Shown here one piece after another: positions 1-7,469 of a stretch of DNA of 32,059 nt. The position numbers and the translations under genes are program-made. Source of the stretch: Spirochaetae bacterium HGW-Spirochaetae-7 (GTDB lineage: Bacteria; Spirochaetota; Spirochaetia; Treponematales; UBA12059). The notes beneath the pieces were generated by a model that saw nothing but the letters and a program-made list of their open reading frames with translations, was not told the origin of the DNA and did not search any database. Location: positions 1 through 32,059 of the forward strand of contig PGXR01000062.1 of NCBI GenBank assembly GCA_002839245.1, read 5' to 3'. Numbering within the stretch: the stretch's first letter is position 1; each line of letters starts with the position of its first letter.

Positions 1-2
1 CC

Positions 3-605
3 CGCGCCGCCCTGATGGCCATGCTCTCGGGCGTCATCGGCGACGACTTCGAAGGCGAGGGCCTGTCCGTCCGCCAGGCCGACGAGGATTTCGTGGTCGA
101 GGCGCCGACCTCGAGCGCGCACAAGCCCGAGTACAAGGTGGGCATCAAGCCCGTCGACTCGGGCCTCGTGATAGACCACATCGCCTCGGGAGCCCCGGTC
201 GAGGAGATATGGAACCGCATCGACAAGATACGCCGTGTCCTGGGTCTCAACCTGCGCTCGTCCCATGGTGTCTATCACACGAGCTCGGGCGCCTTCAAGG
301 GCATCATCTCGGTGCCCGACCTGGAGTCCTTCGGCGAGAAGGAACTGAAGCGGCTCGGGGCCGTGTCGCCCGGCTGCACGCTCAACCTCGTCCAGGACCA
401 CAGGGTGGCAAGGAAGTATCGCCTGGGCATGCCCCCGCGCATATACAAGTTCGACGACATCGCCTGCCGCAACGAGAACTGCGTCTCGCATCCGTCCCAC
501 GAGGAGCATGTCGAAGCCTCCTTCGTCCGCAAGGGCGGCACCGACACCTTCGTCTGCCGCTGGTGCGAGAAGGAGCACGACTACCCGGAGATATGGCGGG
601 TTTAG
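3..605 (+). CDS. pyrI: Aspartate carbamoyltransferase, regulatory (PyrI) part of a probable PyrB-PyrI fusion, 5' partial
   Basis: The reading frame is open from the window edge and ends at 605. The first residues (RAALMAMLSGVIG) look like the last helix of a PyrB catalytic chain. After a short acidic linker comes a PyrI domain: an allosteric-domain start (KVGIKPVDSGLVIDHI), an LNL segment, and a zinc domain with the four-cysteine pattern C-x4-C (CRNENC) and C-x2-C (CRWCEKEHDY). In PyrI these cysteines bind zinc and dock onto the catalytic trimer, and the N-terminal domain binds nucleotides to tune pyrimidine synthesis. An ATG at 15 could start a stand-alone PyrI, but the frame is already coding upstream and no ribosome site is visible. 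Fusion to PyrB is inference; it is known in Treponema and Thermotoga. Confidence 0.85.
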   Translation, partial: RAALMAMLSGVIGDDFEGEGLSVRQADEDFVVEAPTSSAHKPEYKVGIKPVDSGLVIDHIASGAPVEEIWNRIDKIRRVLGLNLRSSHGVYHTSSGAFKGIISVPDLESFGEKELKRLGAVSPGCTLNLVQDHRVARKYRLGMPPRIYKFDDIACRNENCVSHPSHEEHVEASFVRKGGTDTFVCRWCEKEHDYPEIWRV

Positions 606-617
606 GACGGGGGGCCC

Positions 618-1367
618 ATGACAGATTTCGATACAGTCGCGGCGCTCGGCGCGAACGCGATGAAGCTGCTCGGTGACGTATGGATTCCGGTCGGTTCGCC
701 CGGCTTCTCGGGCGCGGCCAAGGCGAGGCGCAGGGAAGTCCTCGACGGTCGCTTCGGAGCCGACGGGTGGCGGTACGCCCACGTGGTACGCGGCTCGGTG
801 GTGCCTGCGTCGGTAGCCATACTCGAGTACGAGGAATCGTATCGCCGCTTCCTCCGGGAGCGGCCGGCCCTCGTCGGGTTCTTGGCGGGCGAGTGCGGCA
901 ACGTCTACGACTGGGACGTTTCTAACGTACACGACGCCGGCTACGACCAGCCTGATACCGGGATGAACCATTACCAGGACATTTCAGTGCGGCGCGTCAT
1001 CGCCGAGCTTGTCGATGACGAGGGATGGCCGCAGGTCGTCGATACCGATCCCGCGCCCGCCGATCTCGAGGACCCGGGCACAGGCGTCGTCCATCGCGTG
1101 CCGCGGGCCCGGGGGATGTGCGGCCGCCTCCTCCTGCAGATCAGGGACCCGCTGTCCGTCGGCTACATGCTCAGTCCGGCGGTGGTGCCGGCCTGGGACC
1201 CCGCGCTCCTGTCGACGGCGCCTGGCCGGTTGGAGTGGTACCACGCCGAAGGATGCGCCCACCTGTCGGTCGAGGCGTTCTGGCAGTCGAGCAAGGTCCT
1301 GGTCGTCAGGTACGACCGTTTCCTGGCGCTCGGAGCGGGCCGCGCCAGGCCACTCGAGGGCTTGTGA
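618..1367 (+). CDS. Unrecognised 249-aa protein, coupled to the downstream kinase gene
   Basis: I do not recognise this family. The start ATG has a G-rich ribosome site (GGGGGG, about 608-613) and lies 12 bases after the pyrI stop, so it is probably in the same operon. The protein looks soluble, with no signal peptide or membrane segment. It has an acidic, aromatic middle part (NVYDWDVSNVHDAGYDQP) and a C-terminal motif, SVEAFWQSSKVLVV, that looks like a conserved structural or active-site segment. Its stop codon overlaps the GTG of the kinase gene (GTGA at 1364-1367), so the two proteins are probably made together and may act on the same substrate. Codon use is the normal high-GC type, so it is very likely a real gene. 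Confidence 0.7.
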   Translation: MTDFDTVAALGANAMKLLGDVWIPVGSPGFSGAAKARRREVLDGRFGADGWRYAHVVRGSVVPASVAILEYEESYRRFLRERPALVGFLAGECGNVYDWDVSNVHDAGYDQPDTGMNHYQDISVRRVIAELVDDEGWPQVVDTDPAPADLEDPGTGVVHRVPRARGMCGRLLLQIRDPLSVGYMLSPAVVPAWDPALLSTAPGRLEWYHAEGCAHLSVEAFWQSSKVLVVRYDRFLALGAGRARPLEGL

Positions 1368-2224
1368 CGGGCGCCGCCACTGCCAGGCCGAGGGCCGGCA
1401 CGCTGCTCTTCGGTGCCGTCAGCCTGGACCGGTACATCGACGAGGACCTCGTCCTGCCCGGCGGCGGCGCCCTGAACATGGCCTGGCACTGGTCGCGGTC
1501 GGGTTTCCCGTTCCGGCTCCTGTCGCGCATCGGCGACGACAGGCCAGGGCTGTTCACCGGGTTCCTGGAAAGGCATCGCATAGACCATTCGGCGGCGTCC
1601 ATTTTCGGCTCCGGCGCGTCTGCGTCCATAGACATCAGGACGCGCGAGGATCGGCAGCCGGCGATGGACAACTACGTCGAGGGAGTCTGGAAAGGATTCC
1701 GGCTGGACTCCGACGGGGAGGCCGCGATCGCCGGAGCAGGATGCCTCCACGCGGTGCTCGTCGACCCGGTCATCGGCGAGATCCTCAGGCTGGGCGATGA
1801 GGGCTTTCTTGCTGGTGCGGAGGTCAGCGCGGACTTCCTGGATTTCAGGCACTACGACGAGGAGCGCTTCGCCGCGACGATGCGCCATGTCGGCACAGGC
1901 TTCGTCGGATGGCCAGGCGATGCTGGCCACCCGACCGTGGCCGGCATGAAGCGGGTCGCCTTCAGGCTCGGGCGCCTGGTCATCGTCACCCTCGGGGCGC
2001 GGGGCGTCCTGGTGTTCGACGGCAAGGCCGGACGCGAGTTTTCCGTACCGGTGACGCCCCTGCCGGTAGCAGGCACCACGGTCGGCTGCGGCGACGCGTT
2101 CATCGCCGCCTACCTTTCCGTCCGCTGGCAAGGCGCGGGACTGGAACTCGCGCTCGATCGCGCCAAGCTGGCCGGCGCCGAGGCCACCGCCTGGAGGCGG
2201 CCGCTGCCGGACGAGGCCTACTGA
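1364..2224 (+). CDS. PfkB-family sugar kinase, fructoselysine kinase (FrlD)-like
   Basis: A 286-aa ribokinase/PfkB-type kinase, which would phosphorylate a sugar or amino-sugar hydroxyl with ATP. Visible motifs are the N-terminal GGGALNMAWHWSRSG (the usual GGxxxNxA substrate region), the VIVTLGARGVLVF strand near the ATP site, and the signature AGTTVGCGDAFIAAY, whose Asp in GCGDAF is the catalytic base. The segment YVEGVWKGFRL resembles the YTEGV segment of E. coli FrlD as I recall it, so an Amadori-product or related substrate is possible. The true start is the GTG at 1364, overlapping the upstream stop (GTGA); the frame is open further upstream but that part is antisense-like noise. Substrate assignment is weak. 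Confidence 0.8.
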   Translation: MTGAATARPRAGTLLFGAVSLDRYIDEDLVLPGGGALNMAWHWSRSGFPFRLLSRIGDDRPGLFTGFLERHRIDHSAASIFGSGASASIDIRTREDRQPAMDNYVEGVWKGFRLDSDGEAAIAGAGCLHAVLVDPVIGEILRLGDEGFLAGAEVSADFLDFRHYDEERFAATMRHVGTGFVGWPGDAGHPTVAGMKRVAFRLGRLVIVTLGARGVLVFDGKAGREFSVPVTPLPVAGTTVGCGDAFIAAYLSVRWQGAGLELALDRAKLAGAEATAWRRPLPDEAY

Positions 2225-2235
2225 GCGTACGAGGC

Positions 2236-2254
2236 CTGCCGAGCGGCCCGGCAG
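2236..2254 (+). terminator. Weak hairpin after the kinase gene
   Basis: CTGCCG (2236-2241) can pair with CGGCAG (2249-2254) around a 7-base loop, 11 bases after the kinase stop. No T-run follows, so it is not a classical intrinsic terminator. It may be a stability hairpin or chance in GC-rich DNA. Confidence 0.25.
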
Positions 2255-2277
2255 TACCGCCGCGGCGCGATTTCAGC

Positions 2278-2299
2278 TATACTGAAGCCTAAGCGGGGG
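2278..2299 (+). promoter_or_regulatory. Possible -10 box and ribosome site of the DUF1697-like gene
   Basis: TATACT at 2278-2283 is a good -10 box and GGGGGAG at 2293-2299 is a ribosome site 6 bases before the ATG at 2306. No convincing -35 box lies 16-18 bases upstream (TACCGC), so promoter activity is uncertain. The ribosome site fixes the start. Confidence 0.35.
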
Positions 2300-2305
2300 A
2301 GCACC

Positions 2306-2887
2306 ATGAGTACCTATATCGTCCTGACGAAGGGCGTCGATCCGGGCCGCGCCGCGCCCGAGGCCGGGAGCCTGGCGAAAGTGCTCGGCTACATAGGTTT
2401 CGGCAAGGCCAGGACTACCCCGGACGGCCGCGACGCGGTCTTCGAGGCCATCGACGACAACCGGCGCAAGATTGAAGCCGAGATAGCCAGTGAACTCAAG
2501 TACCAGGCCCGCACGGGTTTCGTCGCGATAGTGCTGACCTTCGGGGAATTCGCCGCGATGGCGGCGGAACACCCGCTGGCGGACCAAGGCGACGAGCGGA
2601 ACCTGTACGTGACCGTGCTGTCGCACGATCCCGCCCGCGAGGACGTCGCGATGCTGATGGTGACGATGAACGGCGTCGATTTGCACGAGGTCGCCGGGCG
2701 GGCCGTCTATTCGCTGTACGGACACGGATACGAATCATCGAGACGCAGCAACGAGTTCATCGAAAAGGTTATGAAGGTACCGGCCGTGCTCCGGACCTGG
2801 CCGGAGCTGCAGGCACTCTTCGAGCTGGCGTCAGGTCCATCGTCGACAGCGTCGCGGTGGATAGGCGATGGCGCAGCGGGAGCCTGA
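2306..2887 (+). CDS. DUF1697-like protein
   Basis: A 193-aa soluble protein. The start MSTYIVLTKGVDPG fits the DUF1697 opening (usually an xYxALLRGINVGG type motif), and the C-terminal part (KVMKVPAVLRTWPELQALFELA) matches the family's closing 'TTRNWxTVxKLxELA' helix. The middle is divergent, lacking the common QSGNVVF segment, so I call it DUF1697-like. The family has no established biochemical role. The gene ends 28 bases before the next start, and the strong ribosome site of that gene lies in between. The last 15 residues (SSTASRWIGDGAAGA) look like a non-conserved tail. Confidence 0.6.
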   Translation: MSTYIVLTKGVDPGRAAPEAGSLAKVLGYIGFGKARTTPDGRDAVFEAIDDNRRKIEAEIASELKYQARTGFVAIVLTFGEFAAMAAEHPLADQGDERNLYVTVLSHDPAREDVAMLMVTMNGVDLHEVAGRAVYSLYGHGYESSRRSNEFIEKVMKVPAVLRTWPELQALFELASGPSSTASRWIGDGAAGA

Positions 2888-2902
2888 CGAGGCCAGAGCC
2901 TG

Positions 2903-2910
2903 AAGGAGGT
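2903..2910 (+). promoter_or_regulatory. Strong ribosome binding site for a TTG start
   Basis: AAGGAGGT is a perfect anti-Shine-Dalgarno match, 5 bases before TTG at 2916. It decides the TTG start of the toroid gene; no ATG or GTG in that frame is as well placed. Confidence 0.8.
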
Positions 2911-2915
2911 CCCTC

Positions 2916-3881
2916 TTGCGAGACGACATCGTGAGGTGGCTGCTCGAGGACGCCGATCCGTCGCTCGAGTACCAGACGCGGCGAGACCTGGTGGGCCAGC
3001 CGGCCGTCGAGCTGTCGGCCCTTCGCCGTGATATCGGCTCCCGAGGCTGGACCCGGGCTCTGCTCGACCGCCGCGGGCCGGATGGCCACTGGGGCAACGG
3101 CGCCTACAATCCCAAGTGGACCTGCACCCATTACGTGCTGTATGAATTGGCCCAGCTCGAACTGCCCCCCGGCGACCCGCGCTGCGCCGAATCGGCGCGG
3201 CTCCTCCTCTCGTACCCGCGGGGGCGGGACGGCGGAGTCAATTACGCGAAGACGGTCGACTACAGCGACGTCTGCGTCAACGGCATGCTGCTTGGCATCG
3301 CTGCCAGATTCATCGTCGGCGACGGCGGAGCGGGAGCCCGTACTCCGGACGAAGCGGCGATCGACGACCTGGTGGACTACCTGCTCTCCAAGCGGATGGA
3401 TGACGGCGGCTGGAACTGCGCGTACTACCAGGGAGGCACCCGCAGCTCGCTCCATACGACGATAGCCGTCGTCGAGGGCCTCCTGTCATTCATCGACAGC
3501 GGCCGGAGCCATCGTGCGACGGAGGTCCGGTCGGCGGTCGGGTCCGCGGTCGAATTCATCCTGAGGCACCGGCTCTGCCGCTCGGAGCGCACGGGCGAGG
3601 TCATCGCTGACGAGTTTTTCAAGTTCCCGTTTCCCGTCCGCTGGAAGTACGACATTCTCCGTTGCCTGGACCTTTTTCGCCGCCATGGCATTCCGTACGA
3701 TCCCGGGATGGACGAAGCACTGGACAGGCTTGCGACCGCGCGCGGCCGCGACGGTCGCTGGAAGGCGGCCTCGCAGGCGGGCGCGACGTATTTAGTTGTA
3801 GAAGCTAACGGCAAGCCCGGCAAGTGGAATACGCTGCGCGCGCTCAGGGTCCTTGAGCGCTATGGACGCGCAGGCACGTGA
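2916..3881 (+). CDS. Alpha/alpha-toroid (prenyltransferase/squalene-cyclase-like) protein 1
   Basis: A 321-aa protein starting at TTG. Repeated helix pairs with 'DGHWGN' and 'DDGGWNC' type turns (RGPDGHWGNGAYNPKWTCTH; RMDDGGWNCAYYQGG; RGRDGRWKAASQ) are typical of the alpha/alpha barrel of the prenyltransferase and squalene-oxidase repeat superfamily. It lacks the DxDD and DCTAE acid motifs of true terpene cyclases, so it is more likely a stand-alone toroid of unknown ligand. Cys, His and Trp near the barrel mouth (KWTCTHYVLYEL; SVCVNGMLLG-like segment) might bind a ligand. The next gene encodes a second toroid and begins within the stop region (GTGATGG, 3878-3884), so the two are co-translated and may pair. 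Confidence 0.75.
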   Translation: MRDDIVRWLLEDADPSLEYQTRRDLVGQPAVELSALRRDIGSRGWTRALLDRRGPDGHWGNGAYNPKWTCTHYVLYELAQLELPPGDPRCAESARLLLSYPRGRDGGVNYAKTVDYSDVCVNGMLLGIAARFIVGDGGAGARTPDEAAIDDLVDYLLSKRMDDGGWNCAYYQGGTRSSLHTTIAVVEGLLSFIDSGRSHRATEVRSAVGSAVEFILRHRLCRSERTGEVIADEFFKFPFPVRWKYDILRCLDLFRRHGIPYDPGMDEALDRLATARGRDGRWKAASQAGATYLVVEANGKPGKWNTLRALRVLERYGRAGT

Positions 3882-3895
3882 TGGAGGCATCGACG

Positions 3896-4864
3896 ATGAA
3901 TTCAGCGAATAAGGCCAAAGCCATGGCAGGGTACCTCGACTCGAACCTGCCGTACGTGGCGTACGGCGCTGCCCGGGCGCTCGGGAATCCACGGGCGGCC
4001 GCGCTCAAATCGCGGCTGTACGACGACAGGCGCGTGCTAGCCGTCATCGACGAGCTTGGCGCCTGGCCCGGACCTGCCTTGAGCAGCCACAAGAGCGCCA
4101 GGCAGTTCTTCCACAAGCTTGCCTTCCTTGCCGACATCGGCGTCGAGGCGGACCATCCAGGCATGCCCGCCGTCATCGGCAAGGTCCTGGAACACCGCGA
4201 CGGCGACGGCATACCGCTCCTGCCGTTGACCGTGTCAGAAGCGCATGGAGGTACGGGCGGGAAGGACTGGGCCTGGGCCCTGTGCGACGCGCCGACGACG
4301 CTGTACTCCCTTCTCACCATGGGCTGCCGAGATACCGGCATCGGCGACGCCGTGGCCGCTCTCGTGGAGCGCAGGCAGGGCGACGAGCAGGGCGGCGCAT
4401 GGGGCTGCGTCGTCTCGGAGAAACTCGGCTCGTGGCGCGGACCCGGGAAAAAGTCCGACCCCTGCCCCTACGCGACGCTGATCATGATCAAGCTCCTGCT
4501 CGCCCACGACCCGGCACGCTGGGCCGACGCAATCGCCGCGGGCGCCGCGCGCCTCCTCGGGCTATGGAGGAACAGCCAACGCGAGCATCCGTACATGTTC
4601 TACATGGGCAACGATTTCCGCAAGCTCAAGCTGCCGTTCATATGGTACGACATCATGCACGTTCTCGATGTGCTCAGGCGGGTTCCCGACGCTCGCGCCG
4701 ATCCTGCCTTCGTGGAAATGCTCGGCCTCGTCGCGGGCAAGGAGCAGCAGGATGGCGGCTTCGTTCCAGAGTCAGTCTACCAGGAATGGAAAGACTGGGA
4801 TTTTGGCCAGAAGAAGGCGCCGTCGGACTGGCTGGGGCTCAGGGTCGCGATACTGCTCGGGTGA
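3896..4864 (+). CDS. Alpha/alpha-toroid (prenyltransferase-like) protein 2
   Basis: A 322-aa protein. I chose the ATG at 3896 because GGAGG at 3883-3887 sits 8 bases before it; the frame is also open from GTG 3878 and ATG 3881, which overlap the stop of the upstream toroid gene. Turn motifs EQGGAWGCVVSEK and KEQQDGGFVPESVYQEWKDW and several amphipathic helix pairs suggest the same barrel fold as its neighbour. The sequences are clearly different, so this is not a recent duplication. The conserved-looking FIWYDIMHVLDVLRRV matches the WKYDILRCLDLFRR segment of protein 1, a shared repeat that supports common ancestry. Function is unknown; a heterodimeric barrel pair is possible. Confidence 0.7.
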   Translation: MNSANKAKAMAGYLDSNLPYVAYGAARALGNPRAAALKSRLYDDRRVLAVIDELGAWPGPALSSHKSARQFFHKLAFLADIGVEADHPGMPAVIGKVLEHRDGDGIPLLPLTVSEAHGGTGGKDWAWALCDAPTTLYSLLTMGCRDTGIGDAVAALVERRQGDEQGGAWGCVVSEKLGSWRGPGKKSDPCPYATLIMIKLLLAHDPARWADAIAAGAARLLGLWRNSQREHPYMFYMGNDFRKLKLPFIWYDIMHVLDVLRRVPDARADPAFVEMLGLVAGKEQQDGGFVPESVYQEWKDWDFGQKKAPSDWLGLRVAILLG

Positions 4865-4921
4865 ACATCAATCGGGTTATCGAACGCGGCCGAGGTTTTG
4901 GATTTTTTGGAGCTTTTCCCG

Positions 4922-4950
4922 TTGACAGCGATAATCAGCTGGACGAGAAT
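4922..4950 (+). promoter_or_regulatory. Candidate promoter of the chemoreceptor-cheW operon
   Basis: TTGACA (4922-4927) and GAGAAT (4945-4950) are 17 bases apart, in an AT-rich stretch between the toroid stop and the receptor ATG. The -10 is imperfect. No sigma-28 type box (TAAA-N15-GCCGATAA) is seen. A ribosome site AGAAGGAG (4993-5000) lies 6 bases before ATG 5007. Confidence 0.5.
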
Positions 4951-5006
4951 AATTAAAATAGCCTAGCGAAGACATCTTAACGGTATGGCATTAGAAGGAG
5001 TCTTGC

Positions 5007-6707
5007 ATGAAAATCGGTGGAAAATTGAGCCTTGGCTTTGGAAGCGTGATTGCGCTGATGGTAGTAATCTTTGTCGTCACATTTTTCTCACTGTCGCAAC
5101 TGAAAACGCTACAGGACGAAGGGGCGACAAGGGCGGAGGACTCAGTCCTGGCAGCCCAAGCGGATAATTCTCCGGTGAGGTTATACCAGGTAATCGCCGA
5201 CGCGATCATCAACAGGGATCTTGAATCGACCAGCAAGACGTGGGCGGAAACGATAGGCGTCGAGAGCAGATTGTTGGTGGAACTATCAGCTCGAATGGAT
5301 ACTGAAGCAGAGCGCGTAGATATCAAGACGGCGCAGGCCGTCTTGATTGAGATCGAGAACACCTTCAAGAACCGGCTGATGCCATTGCTCCAGTCGACCG
5401 CAGGAGTCGACGATAGGATCCGAAGTATGGATGCCGAATTCGATGTGCTTATTAAAAGCTTTGACGAACCAATCACTAAAGTATCGGAATCGCTCCATAA
5501 AGAGATGGTGGAAGGCGACGCGGTATTCGACCGTGTTTTCGTGTCGACCCTGCTCCTCTGCTCAATCCTCACTAGTATCGCTCTCCTTGTTTCCACCGTT
5601 GTAGGTATCGTTTTGGCCCGCAGCATCACCAAGCCGCTCGGCATAGCGGTTACGCACCTCGGGGAGATGGCCCAGGGCGACCTGCGCAACGACATTCCGG
5701 CTGTGTACCTCAATCGATCCGACGAGATAGGCGCTCTTGCCAAGGCTCTCGACGCGCTATCCAAGGACCTGCGTCGAATCGTCGAGGACATCCTGACCGC
5801 CTCCGGCCAGGTCTCGTCGGGCTCGGAGCAGATGTCGGCGACGGCCCAGCAGCTTTCCCAAGGAGCCGCCGAGCAGGCGGCCAGCGCCGAGGAGGTCTCG
5901 GCCTCGGTCGAGGAGATGGCCGCTACGGTAAAGCAGAACACCGACAACTCGATGGCCACCGAGAGCATCGCCACCAAGTCATCCGGCGACGCCGACCTGG
6001 GCGGACGGTCGGTGATGGAATCGGTGGCGGCGATGAAGGAGATAGCGACCAAGATATCGATCATCGACGAAATAGCCAGGCAGACCAATCTCCTGGCGCT
6101 CAACGCCGCGATAGAGGCGGCCCGCGCCGGAGAGGCCGGCAAGGGCTTCGCCGTGGTGGCCAGCGAGGTGCGCAAGCTCGCCGAGCGGAGCCAGAAGGCG
6201 TCCGGCGAGATAGGCGACCTGTCGAGGAGCACCGTCGAGGGTGCGACGAAGGCAGGCGAGATAATCCAGAGGCTCGTGCCGGACATCAAGAAGACCGCCG
6301 ACCTGGTCCAGGAGATTTCCAGCGCGTCCCGGGAACAGAGCACCGGCGTCGACCAGATAGCCAAGGCGGTGACCCAGCTTGACACGGTGATACAGCAGAA
6401 CGCCAGCGCCAGCGAGGAAATGGCGGGCATGGCAGAAGAGCTGTCCAGCCAGGCCGAAGCGCTTGCCCAGACGATGTCGTTCTTCAAGGTGCAGGCCGCA
6501 CAAAAGGATGAATCGGCCCAGGTATCGAGCGGCCGCGCGACCGCGACGGCCGGAGTGGCAGTCAAGAAGCCCGCCGTGGCGGTGCATCACGTCAACGTGG
6601 CCCACTCTAATGCATCTCATGCCAGGCCGGGTTCAGGCTCCACGGCCATCACGATAGCCAAGGGGCCGTCCGGCGCCGCCAGCGACGCAGATTTCGAGGA
6701 GTTCTGA
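5007..6707 (+). CDS. Methyl-accepting chemotaxis protein
   Basis: A 566-aa chemoreceptor. Transmembrane helix 1 is about residues 8-28 and helix 2 about 178-203; between them lies a ~150-residue helical periplasmic sensor of four-helix-bundle type. A HAMP domain follows (about 204-257, DLRNDIPAVYLNRSDEIGAL), then a long cytoplasmic coiled coil whose hairpin tip (DEIARQTNLLALNAAIEAAR, about 354-373, then AGEAGKGFAVVASEVRKLAE) binds CheA and CheW. Gln/Glu-rich stretches on both arms are likely methylation sites. There is no NWETF tether; the C-terminus is DADFEEF after a Ala/Val/His-rich tail. The first ~600 bases are visibly more AT-rich than the rest, suggesting an exchanged sensor domain. 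The cheW gene follows after 2 bases. Confidence 0.93.
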   Translation: MKIGGKLSLGFGSVIALMVVIFVVTFFSLSQLKTLQDEGATRAEDSVLAAQADNSPVRLYQVIADAIINRDLESTSKTWAETIGVESRLLVELSARMDTEAERVDIKTAQAVLIEIENTFKNRLMPLLQSTAGVDDRIRSMDAEFDVLIKSFDEPITKVSESLHKEMVEGDAVFDRVFVSTLLLCSILTSIALLVSTVVGIVLARSITKPLGIAVTHLGEMAQGDLRNDIPAVYLNRSDEIGALAKALDALSKDLRRIVEDILTASGQVSSGSEQMSATAQQLSQGAAEQAASAEEVSASVEEMAATVKQNTDNSMATESIATKSSGDADLGGRSVMESVAAMKEIATKISIIDEIARQTNLLALNAAIEAARAGEAGKGFAVVASEVRKLAERSQKASGEIGDLSRSTVEGATKAGEIIQRLVPDIKKTADLVQEISSASREQSTGVDQIAKAVTQLDTVIQQNASASEEMAGMAEELSSQAEALAQTMSFFKVQAAQKDESAQVSSGRATATAGVAVKKPAVAVHHVNVAHSNASHARPGSGSTAITIAKGPSGAASDADFEEF

Positions 6708-6709
6708 CC

Positions 6710-7201
6710 ATGGCAGACACCATCGAGAACCAGTACCTGACCTTCGGGATAGATGGAGACACTTTCGGGGTCTCGGTCGGCAAGGTCCGCGAGGTACTGG
6801 AATACATCAAGCCGACGAAGCTGCCCAAGACGGCGGACTTCCTCAAGGGCCTGATCAACGTCAGGGACGTCGGCATCCCGGTCGTCGACCTGCGCTCCAA
6901 GTTCGGGTTGCCCGAGAAGGAAGTGACGCAGGATACCGCCATCCTCGTAATCGAGATCGAGGGCTCAGACGGGCAGGTGATGATAGGGGCGGTGGCCGAC
7001 GAGGTCTACGAAGTGATCGAGATAGAGGCCGACCACCTGGAGCCGCCTCCGCGCTTCGGCATCAAGATAGATTCGCAGTTCATAAAGAACGTCGGCAAGC
7101 GAGACGACAAGTTCATCATCATCCTCGACCTGGACAAGGCCTTTAGCGACGAAGAAGAGCGGACCCTCGAGGAAGTGGCACCGGGAGTCGAGCCGGCTTA
7201 G
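6710..7201 (+). CDS. cheW: Chemotaxis coupling protein CheW
   Basis: A 163-aa single-domain CheW that links receptors to the CheA kinase at the inner membrane. Typical segments are QYLTFGIDGDTFGVSVGKVR at the start, the LINVRDVGIPVVDLRSKFGL core with its receptor- and kinase-binding surface, and AVADEVYEVIEIEADHLEPP. The start ATG lies 2 bases after the receptor stop, so the two are co-expressed and probably partners. Length is normal. The acidic tail after FSDEEER is not conserved. No cheA, cheY or cheR lies in the window, so this is a satellite receptor-coupler pair. Confidence 0.93.
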   Translation: MADTIENQYLTFGIDGDTFGVSVGKVREVLEYIKPTKLPKTADFLKGLINVRDVGIPVVDLRSKFGLPEKEVTQDTAILVIEIEGSDGQVMIGAVADEVYEVIEIEADHLEPPPRFGIKIDSQFIKNVGKRDDKFIIILDLDKAFSDEEERTLEEVAPGVEPA

Positions 7202-7210
7202 CTGTTCCTG

Positions 7211-7363
7211 ATGCAGATTCATGCCGCCGCGTTCCCGGGCAGGGAGCGCGGCGACTACTTCAACTTCATCCACGTCGTCAAAGACGAACTGCGCTCCGTC
7301 TTCTCTTCTGTCTGCGTTGTCAGGGTCGGCATGCAGGCCGCATGGTACGTCTACGTGCCGTGA
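7211..7363 (+). CDS. Small 50-aa ORF or gene remnant
   Basis: An ATG 9 bases after the cheW stop opens a 50-codon frame whose third positions are almost all G or C, as in real genes here. The peptide includes GDYFNFIHVVKDELRSVFSS and ends AAWYVYVP. I do not recognise it. No clear ribosome site lies before the ATG. It could be a small protein of the chemotaxis operon or the remains of a longer gene. Confidence 0.35.
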   Translation: MQIHAAAFPGRERGDYFNFIHVVKDELRSVFSSVCVVRVGMQAAWYVYVP

Positions 7364-7402
7364 ACCCATCGGAATCCGGCATTTGACGCCGTCGGTGTTC
7401 TC

Positions 7403-7415
7403 CTCCATCATGGAG
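7403..7415. repeat. Short perfect inverted repeat over the leader ORF start
   Basis: CTCCAT-C-ATGGAG reads the same on both strands. The right arm contains the ATG (7410) of the 14-codon leader ORF. It may be a protein-binding site or chance. Confidence 0.4.
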
Positions 7416-7454
7416 TCTACAGATGCAGATGCAGATGCAGATGCAGATGCATGA
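7410..7454 (+). CDS. 14-aa leader ORF (MESTDADADADADA)
   Basis: The ATG at 7410 opens a tiny ORF that runs through the hexamer repeat, encoding alternating Asp-Ala, and stops at TGA 7452-7454. This is just before the ribosome site (GGAGG, 7456-7460) of the lipoprotein gene. Its position is that of an upstream leader peptide that could couple or delay translation of the next gene. No own ribosome site is evident, so translation is unproven. Confidence 0.3.
   Translation: MESTDADADADADA
7421..7450 (+). repeat. Hexanucleotide tandem repeat, 5 x AGATGC
   Basis: Five perfect copies of AGATGC lie 20 bases upstream of the lipoprotein start. Such tracts can change copy number by slippage. Here gain or loss of a unit keeps the leader ORF in frame but alters the spacing between any upstream promoter and the ribosome site. 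Confidence 0.9.
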
Positions 7455-7469
7455 CGGAGGACCCCGACG

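Noticed and set aside
1025..1363. N-terminal extension of the kinase frame
   Set aside because: Arg/Pro/Gly-rich, overlaps the coding unknown gene, and the kinase fold begins after GTG 1364.
4991..6565. 524-aa frame on the minus strand
   Set aside because: Antisense shadow of the chemoreceptor gene: Ser/Ala/Ile-rich, with no family features. The plus strand is clearly coding.
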